Source: Rhineura floridana (Eukaryota > Chordata > Lepidosauria > Squamata > Rhineuridae). Taken from it: DNA of 64,000 nucleotides. The stretch covers positions 75,739,120-75,803,119 of the forward strand of contig NC_084482.1 in the NCBI RefSeq assembly GCF_030035675.1. The letters are read 5' to 3'. The notes below the pieces were generated by a model that had not been told where the DNA came from, did not search any database, and saw only the letters and a list, made by a program, of their open reading frames with translations. This document shows positions 1 through 9,133 of the stretch, piece by piece. A program made the position numbers and the translations under genes. Within the stretch, counting starts at the first letter, position 1; each line of letters starts with the position of its first letter.

Positions 1-1283
1 ATATAAATTCTATAAAAGGCATCCATCGGTCTGTGAAAGTGTCTTTCTTCTCAGTGCCTGTTGCTAGTTTCAGGTTTTGCATTTGTTTCTCCAACAAAGC
101 AAATTCCCATAATTTTCTATACCATTGGTCCAATGATAGTCCATCTAGGTTTTTCCAGCAATTGAATGATGGGCAGCTATAAATATAAATCCTATTAGCT
201 TTTTATACTGTACATCTGAGTTTTTGTTAAAAACAAGATTTAATAAAGCAAGTTCTGGCATGAGTTGTACTGTTTGTCTAGTAATTCTACTTCTTTCCCT
301 TTGCATATACACTCCCAAATTTCTGAACATTCTTGCAATCCCACCACATGTGGCTGTAAAAGCCGAGTGCACCACAACCTCTCCAACACAATCTAGATAA
401 TGATCCTGAAATTTGTGCTATTTTGACTGGGTCATGTACCATCTGTGTATAATTTTAAGTGCCATTTCCCTTATTGAAGTGGACACTGTTGAATATGGAA
501 ACTTATCTCATATGGTATCCCAGTATTCTTCATCTATTTGTACTTTCAAATCATCCTCCCAGTATTTTTTCAGGGCTAAGATGCCTCCCATATCTTTGCT
601 TAACAAAAAACGAGTAAATTTTGGAGACTAAGCCTCTGTCATTGGTTTCCATATTCATTATCAATCTTTCTCCTGTTATTAATTCCCGGGCTCCTTGTGT
701 TTTTATATGAGGCTTGCGTATAAAGGAGTTCAACTGTTACTAGAGTAAGCAGGGGACTCCTTTTCCCCATAATTTATTTCTCCCGGTGTCTCTGGGAAGC
801 AGGTTAGGGCCACTGTAAAAATCCTTTAGTTGGAGCATATCCTGTTTAATAAAAACAAAATAATCTACTGACCGATTCCGGTCTGTAGAAGTCAGGATGT
901 TTGCTTATTGGAATCAATGGAGATAATCTGGGTAAAAAAAATTCTTTTCTATGTTTCCAGACTTCAAAAGCCAATGACATCAAAGATCTATGATTTTTTC
1001 CAGCTTTTTTGGTTTCTTTTTTAATGTATGGGATGCCTTTACTTTCTTTTTGATCAAGCAAATGTGCCTCAATTTGTACCCATTTTTTTTTATTCTAACA
1101 TCCATAAATGAAATATGTCTGATTTGGGAGGCTTCATGATATAAATGTAAATTGGGTACTCCCCATCCTCCCTCTTTAACCCTCTTTATCTAATATTTTT
1201 ATCCAGTCTGGGTCATTTTGAACTATATATAAATCTCTCCAGTTTGTTTTGCCACATTTCTATGTGTCGCCAAGTCACCATAA
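1..1283 (-). mobile_element. L1-type LINE, ORF2 3' part, degenerate, cut by window start
   Basis: Read on the minus strand, the segment gives broken pieces typical of the C-terminal third of L1 ORF2. One piece at about 300-420 reads LCWRGCG followed by HMWWDC, the cysteine/histidine knuckle of L1 ORF2. It is followed by a stretch like PELALLNLVF and KKLIGFIFIAAHHSIA, which matches the usual L1 C-terminal pattern. Other pieces lie at 551-733 and 846-1061. Several stops and frame changes show that it is dead. It abuts the 3' end of a Bov-B element near 1284. No host gene is visible here. Confidence 0.7.
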
Positions 1284-1318
1284 TTTGTTGTTGTTATATG
1301 CCTTCAAGTTGATTATAA

Positions 1319-1363
1319 TGAATGAATGAATGAATTTTATTATACGGTCACAGACCCGTCGTA
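1319..1363 (-). mobile_element. 45-bp 3' tail of a Vingi-like LINE with 13-bp target duplication
   Basis: A 45-bp insert in the Bov-B tail is flanked by perfect copies of aagttgattataa at 1306-1318 and 1364-1376. On the minus strand it reads ggtctgtgaccgtataat, then aaaattcattcattc, resembling the ends of the Vingi-like copies near 5915 and 34510. This is extreme 5' truncation by target-primed reverse transcription. Confidence 0.75.
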
Positions 1364-2354
1364 AAGTTGATTATAACTTATGGTGACCCTATGAATCAGC
1401 GACCTCCAATAGCATCTGTCATGAACCACCCTGTTCAGATCTTGTAAGTTCAGGTCTGTGGCATCCTTTATGGAATCAATCCATCTTTTGTTTGGCCATC
1501 CTCTTTTTCTACTCCCTTCTGTTTTTCCCAGCATTATGGTCTTTTCTAGTGAATCATGTCTTCTCATTATGTGTCCGAAGTATGATAACCTCAGTTTCAT
1601 CATTTTAGCTTCTAGTGACAAACACTAGAGTACATATTTTGCAAATAGTAGCCTTTCTGGTTTAATTTGTTCTAACACCCAATTATTTTTCACAGTCCAT
1701 GGTATGCGCAAAGCTCTCCTCCAACACCACATTTCAAAGGAGTTGCTTTTTCTATTCGCTTTTTTACTGTCCAACTTTCACATCCATACATAGAGATCGG
1801 GAATACCATGGTCTGAATGATCCTGACTTTAGTGTTCAATGATACATCTTTGCATTTGAGGACCTTTTCTATTTCTCTCATAGCTGCCCTCCCCAGTCCT
1901 AGCCTTCTTCTGATTTCTTGACTATTGTCTAAATTTTGGTTAATGACTGCGCCAAGGTACTGATAATCCTTGACAAGTTCAATGTCCTCATTATCAACTT
2001 TGAAGTTAGATAAATCTTCTGTTGTCATTACTTTAGTCTTCTTGATGTTCAGCTGTAGTCCTGCTTTTTTGCTTTCCTCTTTAACTTTTATCAGCATTCA
2101 TTTCAGATCTTTACTGGTTTCTGCTAGTAGTATGGTATCGTTGGCATATCTTAAATTATTGATATTTCTCCCTCCAATTTTCACACCTCCTTCATCTTGG
2201 TCCAATCCCGCTTTCCGTATATGTTTGGCATATAGATTAAACAAATAGCATGATAAAATACACCCCTGTCTCATACCCTTTCCTATTGGGAACCAGTCGG
2301 TTTCTCCATATTCTGTCCTTACAGTAGCCTCTTGTCCAGAATATAGGTTGCGCA

Positions 2355-3977
2355 TAGAGTTACCAGGTCTCCGGTTTTCGGCTGGAGTCTCCAGTTTTTG
2401 GGGGTCCCTTTGGCTCTCCGGCTAGCACCCCTTATTCTCTGGACTCTCAGCTTCAATTTAAAAAAAAAGTAAGTTTCTAGGTGGTCTGGTTCCCGAGATA
2501 TACACCAAAACGTCAGCTGCCCCCGCGACTGTTTAATCTATTTAACTGATAATGACGCTGAAGTTGGTTCCTAGTTCCCAGTTCCTTATTTGCTTGAAAG
2601 TTCAAAACACTAAAAAAGAAGAGTTGACAACTACAACAACTTCAAACGAAACTTAACATGTCTCTGAACCCCAAAATATGTTGGGGTACCCTGTATGATA
2701 TATCACTGTGCTCGGGGGACTCTCCCCATCAAGAATAGCAGTACATTTATGCAATCAAAATAATCAGGCTTCTGATATTATCATAAATACATAATGATGT
2801 CATAAAATCATAAAAAATAAGTAACTGGGGGTGCCCACCCCAAACTCTGCTCTGGGACAGGTCAAATCATATACCCCAGGAAAGGGGAGGGTGTCCTCTA
2901 TGAGATGCCACTGCGTCCTGCCTGGCCCAGGGCTTCTGCTGGGCACCGGGCATGCACGGGTGCATCAATGCAAAATCAAAATGGACAAAAATACATAGAA
3001 AAAATAAGTAACTGGGGGTACCCACCCCGAAATCTGCTTTGGAACAGCACAAATCATATACCCCAGGAAAGGGGAGGGTGTCCTCTACAAGATGCCACTG
3101 CGTCCCACCTGGCCCAGAGCTTCTGCTGGGCGCAGGGCACAGAGGAGGACATCTATGCAAAATCAAAGCAGAAAAAGACATACAGGAAAAATAAGTAACT
3201 GGGGGTGCCCACCCCAAAGTCTGCTCTGGGCCTGGACAAATCATACACCCCATGAAAGGGGAGGGTGTCCTCTATGAGATGCCACTGCGTCCTGCCTGGC
3301 CCAGAGCTTCTGCTGGGCGCAGGGGAAGGAAGAGGGCATCTATGCAGACAGAAAGGGTAGAGAATCTTCTTACTCTTACTCATTTCTCAGACCTCTTTCT
3401 GAAGTGAAGGGTCAAATCTGTAAAGAAGTTTAGAGCAGCCACATTAAAAGATAAGGGCAGGGCATTCCAGGCAGGGGGTTGCCAACCCTGCTCGGATATG
3501 GATGTCTTTGCAGAGGATCCCTAGTCAAGCTTTACCAACAGCACAATCCAAACTATATCTACTCAGAAGTAAGTCCTGTTGAGTTCTATGGGGGCTTACT
3601 CCCTTAGTACGTGTGTTTAGAATTGCAGCCTTCAGGGGCATCCATCTTTACTCCCGAATGCTCCCATCTAACATCTCCACAACACTAGGCTCCTTTCTTC
3701 CTACAGTGACCTTCTGGTGACTGGCCTGAAGGCACTTAAACCCTTCTTGCCGAAAGCAAGTAGGCTAGATTAAATGTTCCCTACTCAGGCTCCATCTTTT
3801 AGTTAAGAAGTCTAGCTTAATTTCCAGTCAGATTTTTTTTAATTGTACACTCCAAGCAACTGTGATTGATGCTTAATGTATCATGCTTAATGACATCACT
3901 TGGGCCCGCCCCGTGACATCACTCGGGCCCACCCCGAGAATCTCAGGTTTTGGGATGCTTCTGACGTGGCAACCCTA
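2355..3977. mobile_element. Non-autonomous hAT-like DNA transposon in Bov-B, 8-bp target duplication
   Basis: The insert is bounded by gttgcgca at 2347-2354 and 3978-3985, an exact 8-bp duplication as hAT transposases make. The ends read tagagttacc and, inverted, tagggttgcc, so they form short terminal inverted repeats. No transposase frame is visible. Inside are a 187-bp tandem repeat (2821-3385) and a half copy of a 95-bp palindromic element (about 3540-3632). A relative with the same left end starts at 49439. Confidence 0.8.
2821..3385. repeat. Three tandem copies of a 187-bp unit inside the hAT-like element
   Basis: Units begin with gtaactgggggt at 2821, 3008 and 3195, an exact 187-bp spacing. 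Copies differ at scattered sites. Short open frames on both strands repeat with the unit and are a by-product, not genes. Confidence 0.9.
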
Positions 3978-5199
3978 GTTGCGCATCAGAACAATCAGAT
4001 GCTGTGGCACCCCCATTTCTTTTAAAGCATTCCAAAGTTTTTCATGAGCTGCATCAACAAAGGCTTTGCTGTAATCTATAAAGCACAGGGTGATTTTCTT
4101 CTGAAATACCTTGGTCCATTCCATTATCCATCGTATGCTTGCAATACGATCTCTGGTGCCTCTTCCCTTTCTAAATCCATCTTGGAGATCTGGCATTTCT
4201 CGCTCCATTACGTTACATGCATGGGATATTAAGGCAATAATTTGATAATTACTGCATTCACTGGGATCCCCTTGCTTTGAAATTGGAATGTATATTGAAC
4301 GCTTCCAGTGTGTGGGCTATTGTTTAATATTCCATATTTGTGTCAAAAGTTGGACAGATTCCGTCTCAGTAACTTGTAGCAACTCTATTGGTATGCCATC
4401 TGTTCTTGGTGATTTGTTTCTTCCAAGTATTTTAAGAGCAGCTTTCACCTCACATTCTAAAATTTCTGGTTCTTCATCATATGGTTCCTCTGTGAATGAA
4501 TCTGTCATCCTTGCATATCTTTTATAGAGTTCTTCAGTGTATTGCTTCCATCTTTCTTTTATTTTATCTAGGTCAGTCAGAGTGTTCCCCTGTTGATTAT
4601 TCAACATCCCTACTCTTGGTCTAAATTTCCCTTTAATTTCTCTAATCTTTTGGAATAGGGCTCTTGTTCTACCCTTTTTGTTGTCCTCTTCTATTTCTAT
4701 ACAATAATTATTGTAGTAGTTGCCTTTGTCCCTACGTACTAGTCGCTGTATTATTACATTTAGGGATCTGACCGTGTTTCTGTCTCCTTTTGCTCTTGCT
4801 TTCCTTCTCTCTTTAACCATTTTAAGAATTTTGTCAGTCATCCATTGAGGTTTTTCTCTTTTTTTAACTAGAGGTATTGTCTTTTTGCATTCTTCCCTGA
4901 TAATGTCTCTGACTTCAATCCATAGTTCTTCTGGTTCTCTATCAACTAAGTTTAAAGCCTCAAATCTGTTCCTTATTTGATCTTTATATTCTTCTGGGAT
5001 GTTATTTAAATTATAGTTTGGCATTATGATTAGAGAAAACTTTTTTAAAAAATAAATTACATTTTCAGCCTTAAATGCCTAGACTTTAGTTTCCATTACT
5101 ATGGAATATTTATTTATTAAGAGGATTTATAGCCTGCCCTTCCCCTGTTAAAAACAAGTCAAAATTCAGATAATAATTTTAGAAATACTATAAGATAAG

Positions 5200-5957
5200 T
5201 CTAATTCTAAATCCCTCATTTTCCAAAGAATTTATGACATAGAATTACAAGCCCATTTAACCAGGACAGAAACATACCCAGACCTTAGGTTTAACACAAG
5301 GTTATTTGCACTGGCTCGTTATTTGTTTAATTTGACTGTCCCAAGGTTTAGGAGGGCATTAACCCTTGCAAAATTTAATGTATTACCATCGACACTCTTG
5401 GAGGGCAGATTCAAAAAAATCAATCATGGCGGACATGCCCATGTGGCAATGATGCAGTGGAATCGGTTTGTCATGTGTTACTCCACTGCCCTTTTTATCA
5501 TGATCTCCGAGCCATTCTAATTACACCAATTTTGCAGAGAATTCCTCCTAGAGACGAAAGCTTCACTGTGGGTTATCTTTTGTCTGATCATGTCTCTTTT
5601 GTGACAGCTAAGGTAGCTAGTTTCTGTGCTGCCGCTATCCGTGTCAGGAAGATTTTGGTGTCTGCTTAACTTGCGCGAGATTCTCAGTAGCTTTCTATTA
5701 ATTGAATGTAATATTATTATACTCTGCCGATGTTGTCTGTTCTGTAAAAATTTTTAGAGAAACTGATGCTCTCGTGGTGCACCTGACTAGTTAGACGATA
5801 AATTCCTACCTCGCTGAAATGTTTTATAGGAAAAGTGGAAAGGAAAATATTTGGTTTTTAAAGTGATGTTTTAGTGAAAAATGTTGGTTTCATAAATATC
5901 TTAATGTTCTTGTTTGGTCTATGACTGTAATAAATTTTATCGTATTGTATTGTTCTA
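5200..5957 (+). mobile_element. Vingi-like LINE, 3' fragment
   Basis: Plus-strand frames at 5323-5520 and 5457-5669 match the C-terminal end of the longer element at 30888-34543: RRALTLAKFNVLPSTLLEGR against RRAFALARFDVLPSALLEGR, and VTAKVASFCAAAIRVRK against ITAKVASFCVAAMARRK. The 3' end carries ggtctatgactgtaataaat, the family tail. It is 5'-truncated and frameshifted. The stretch just before it (5046-5190) contains a short scrap of another LINE 3' end. Confidence 0.75.
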
Positions 5958-6239
5958 AATCCATTGTGTTACTGGTCTAACTATGTAAATAATATTTCCC
6001 TGCTGATTTTGTTCCTTATAGTTCTTTAACATCTGTTGTAGCTTACTAATTCTGTATTGCAATACTGTGATGTTGGTATGTACAGAAGACTGTAAAATAT
6101 ATGAAATATCTCTCACTGACTTGTGAAACTTTACCCTGAACATCTATGCTAAATAAGGCAGGCAGAATAGCCTTAACTGGGAACAATAACAATATGTTCC
6201 AGGGCTATGGGAAATTCTGATCATATCCTCAGTATTAGG
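5958..6239. other. Unassigned intergenic stretch
   Basis: AT-rich sequence with only short frames. I see no gene, RNA or repeat end in it. Confidence 0.5.
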
Positions 6240-6505
6240 TAGTGAAAGAAAGAGAACAAAATCTGGCCCCCACTTTGTGGAATTCCCTCTCAAATTATCT
6301 CTGCCATGCCCACTCTATTATGAGCTTCTGCTGGGCCTTGAAAGCCTGGCTCTTCAGGCAGGCTTTTGGGGGTGGGCTAGGTTTTATTATTGTTGTTGAG
6401 ATTTTTAATGTTTTAATGTATTTGTATGTTTTTATTTTGTACATCGCCCAGAGTGGCTCGACAACCAGCCAGATGGGCGACTAATAAATTTAATTAATAA
6501 ATAAA
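6240..6505 (+). mobile_element. LINE 3' end (CR1/L2 group) with AAAT-type tail
   Basis: The frame at 6242-6484 contains LWNSLSNYLCHAHSIMSF followed by LKAWLFRQAFGGG, the typical end of CR1/L2-group pol proteins. After it come the 3' untranslated end gtacatcgcccagagtggct and a run of AATAAAT. It is 5'-truncated. Confidence 0.65.
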
Positions 6506-6586
6506 TAAATAGTTGAATTACTCCCCATCTCTCTCTCTCTTTTACAAAAATATACATAGAAAACCTAACAAACATAAAAAATAATT

Positions 6587-6682
6587 AAGGCTGCAATCCA
6601 ATACTCACTTACCTGGGAGTAAACCTCATTGAACCCAATGGAGCTTACTTGAGTAGACATGTATTGGATTGCACTGTAAATG
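6587..6682. mobile_element. Palindromic short element, family A (about 95 bp)
   Basis: Starts ggctgcaatccaat and ends attggattgcactg, near-perfect inverted ends. The centre holds a shorter inverted pair around gggagtaaacc. Copies of the same family are at 18798, 45304, a half copy at 38281, and pieces at 3540 and 49925. Looks like a non-autonomous DNA transposon. Confidence 0.7.
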
Positions 6683-7005
6683 ATACAAGTTTACTAGTCT
6701 CAAAAAGCACAACTATAGAACATTTACAAGTACATCTAAAGAGACAATCTGATCATATATTCTACTACAGTAATCAACAAATTTATTCTGTTTCTCTAAA
6801 ATGATATATTTTGCCCCTCTACATTCAATATTTACTCCTCATCTTTTTAGCTCCATTTAAAAAAACCTATAGGATAACACAGGGGCAGAATAGTTATAAT
6901 ATGTGATCAGTGCAGTTTGTAGCCGTGTACTAGACTAGACAAGAGATTAGCAGGGCCTCCTCTATGACTAAAGTATGCTCTTACATTGATTCCTTTGGAA
7001 TGAAC

Positions 7006-7381
7006 CAGTGGCGTCACTAGCGGGAGTGCGGGGGGGGGGTGCGGACCTCTGGTGCGCACCCTCCTAGGGGCATGGACAAGGTGGCTGGGCTTGCGTGTGC
7101 GCGCTTGTGCGCGCGCACTCGACACCAGCCACCCTGTCTATGCCCCTGGGAGGATGCGCGCCGGAGGGGCACCCAGCCGCAGAAGGCCTGGGAATGCCGG
7201 TGCGCCTCCCTCGCCCCGCTGACACTGCTCCCGCTCCCGCTCTCGTCCACCCGCCCGCCTCCAAGGAGGAGTCGGCGCAGCCTTGCCGGGCAACGGCACG
7301 GGGCGGCTCTGGGTGTCACCCCCCTCATGGTGACACCCGGGTGCGGGCTGCACCCTCCTCACCCTGGTAGGGATGCCCCTG
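7006..7381. mobile_element. GC-rich non-autonomous hAT-like element (376 bp)
   Basis: Flanked by gaatgaac at 6998-7005 and 7382-7389, a perfect 8-bp duplication. The ends read cagtggcgtcactag and, inverted, caggggcatccctac, so they are diverged terminal inverted repeats. It is CpG- and GC-rich in an AT-rich neighbourhood and would look like a CpG island. Long open frames on both strands (for example 7039-7488) come from the base composition and are not genes. Confidence 0.8.
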
Positions 7382-7389
7382 GAATGAAC

Positions 7390-7664
7390 ATTGCCTGGGA
7401 CTCAGGAGCCACTAGCCTCCCCCCCCCAAGGGCCCACGTCACAACTCGGCTCATGTGTGAGAAACACCACCCCCTGGACTCACCATAGCAACCTGACCAA
7501 GCAAAGGGTGGCTGCGGATTGCTCGCGGGCAGCACGTGTGCCCGCCAAAGCTCTAATGGAAAAAGCAAGGAAGTGACATAAGTTTTATGGATGGAGACTG
7601 GTGTCGCTCTAAAGCTGGCCTGGTCATCTCTATGTGAAAACTCTAAACAGTTCTCCCAATGGAA
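7390..7664. other. Unassigned stretch
   Basis: No gene or recognisable repeat end between the GC-rich element and the CR1-like element. Confidence 0.4.
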
Positions 7665-8735
7665 GGACATAGAAAGTGGAATCCCCCAAGATTAATATTT
7701 TTAACTTGTTCATAAATGATCTAGACTGAGTTATGGGTGAGTAGTGAGGTGACCAAGTTTGCTGATGATACTAAACTGTTCAGGTTTGTTAAAACAAAAA
7801 GGGATTGCGAAGAGCTCCAAAAGGACATCTCCAAACTGAGTGAATGGGCAGTAAAATGGCAAATGCAATTCAGTGTAAACAAGTGTAAAGTTATTAATAT
7901 TGGAGCAAAAAGACACTTATATACATATAAGTACATATATACACATATAACACTTATAGGGTCTAAACTGGTGGTGACTGACCAGAAACGAGACCTTGAG
8001 GTTGTAGTGGACAGCTCAATGAAGATGTTGACCCAGTGTGCAGCAGCTGTAAAAAAGACAAATTGTATGCTAGGGATCATTAGGAAAGGTATTGAAAATA
8101 AAATTGCTGATATCATATTGCCATTGTGCGTTGGAAAAGGTTCAGAAAAGGGCAATGATCAATGGGATGGAGTGACTCCACTATGAGGAAAGTTTGCAGC
8201 ATTTAGGATTTTTTTGTCAGAGAAAAGGCAAGTAAGAAGTGACATGATAGAAGTGTATATAATCATGCATGGCATGAAGGGAGTGGACAGAGACAAGTTT
8301 TTCTCCCTCTCTCACAACCCTAGAACTCATGGCCATCCAATGAAGCTGAATCTTGGAAGATTCAGGACAGACAAAAGAAAGTACTTTTCATGCAGTGCTT
8401 AGTTAAACTGTGGAATTTGTTCCCACAAGAGGCTGTGATGGACACAACTTGGATGGTTTTAAAATAGGGATTAGACAAATTCATGGAGAATAAGGTTATC
8501 AGTGGCTCCTAACCATGATGTTTATGCTCTGCCTCCATAGTTGGAAGCAGTATACTTCCAAATGCCAGTTGTTGGTAACCACAGGAAGGGAGAGTGCTCT
8601 TTGCACTCAGGACCTATTTGCAGGTTTCCCAAGGCAACTGATTGGCCACTGGCCACTGTGAGAACAGGATGCTGGACTAGATGGGCCACTGGCCTGATCC
8701 AGCAGGCTCTTCTTATGTTCTTATGTTTTTAGGAG
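7665..8735 (+). mobile_element. CR1-like LINE, 3' third, degenerate
   Basis: The frame at 7737-8186 carries KFADDTKLF (the F-ADD box of reverse transcriptase), ISKLSEWAVKWQMQFSVNKC and CAAAVKKTNCMLGIIRKGIE. A second frame at 8214-8402 continues with the CR1 C-terminal pattern ending GRFRTDKRKYF. Then comes a 3' end with tgctggactagatgggccac and a tail of ttcttatg repeats. The same 3' end recurs at 17700-18035, 51262-51580 (minus) and 54150-54250 (minus). 5'-truncated and frameshifted. Confidence 0.85.
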
Positions 8736-9048
8736 TATTGAAAGCTCTCAAGCAATCAAGCACAGAGTCTCACAGCTAAAGCTCCCAACCTTACAAAACT
8801 GAATACAGGAAGTATTATTAAATGTTGAGTCATTCATTCTTGCACTGAAATGCCAGCAGCTCCTTGGTATAAAAGGCATATAGTTAAGTGTCTCCAGTAG
8901 ATGAAAGGCCATGCCACAATAAATCTAATAGTTTTTTTACGGTATCACAGAAAATTTTTTTCATGTGTTTGCTCTAACAGACTAACACAGCTATCCCAGA
9001 ACAAGTGGTATAAAAACTGTCCTCAAAGGTTCCTGTACAGCTGAGCAA
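8736..9048 (+). promoter_or_regulatory. Putative promoter and 5' leader of lectin gene 1
   Basis: A canonical TATA box, TATAAAAGG, lies at 8868-8876, which would place transcription start near 8898 and give a leader of about 150 nt before the ATG at 9049. A second TATAAAA at 9009-9015 is too close to the ATG unless the leader is very short. The sequence cctgtacag just before 9041 could instead be a splice acceptor for an upstream non-coding exon. Only 130 bp separate the TATA box from the end of the CR1-like element. Inferred from position only. Confidence 0.4.
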
Positions 9049-9133
9049 ATGGAAACTTCATCTACCGAATGCGACTACTCAGAGCAAGAGACATTTTCGG
9101 TGGAGGAACATAACCATATACCTTGGAAAAGAG
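9049..9133 (+). CDS. Lectin gene 1, exon 1: start and cytoplasmic tail
   Basis: ATG at 9049 opens 28 codons plus one base, ending at donor gtatgg. It encodes a polar, acidic tail with [16 protein letters not shown] at the N terminus. Tyr10 in YSEQ could be a phosphorylation or endocytosis site, and CD23 has YSEI at a like position. Phase 1 fits exon 2. The ATG has G at +4 but C at -3, so its context is only fair. Confidence 0.85.

Larger units (their letters stand above)
1286..5045 (-). mobile_element. RTE/Bov-B LINE, 5'-truncated, interrupted by two later insertions
   Basis: Minus-strand frames at 4317-5024, 3978-4208, 2098-2355, 1690-2097 and 1340-1621 together cover a Bov-B pol from the linker after the endonuclease to the C terminus. 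Recognisable pieces are DGFRKGRGTRD, CFIDYSKAF, MRQGCILSCYLFNLY, LRYANDTILLAE (YADD changed to YAND), ISMYGCESWTVKK and the C-terminal RLSYFGHIMRRHDSLEKTI. The 3' end carries the Bov-B tail, shared with the Sauria SINE, next to a TTG-repeat. The endonuclease part is missing. The element is split by a hAT-like element at 2355-3977 and by a 45-bp LINE tail at 1319-1363, so it is older than both. It has several frame changes and is not active. Confidence 0.88.

Noticed and set aside
7039-7488. 149-codon open frame, and overlapping long frames on the other strand, in GC-rich sequence
   Set aside because: They fall in a hAT-like element with target duplications; stop codons are rare there only because of GC content.
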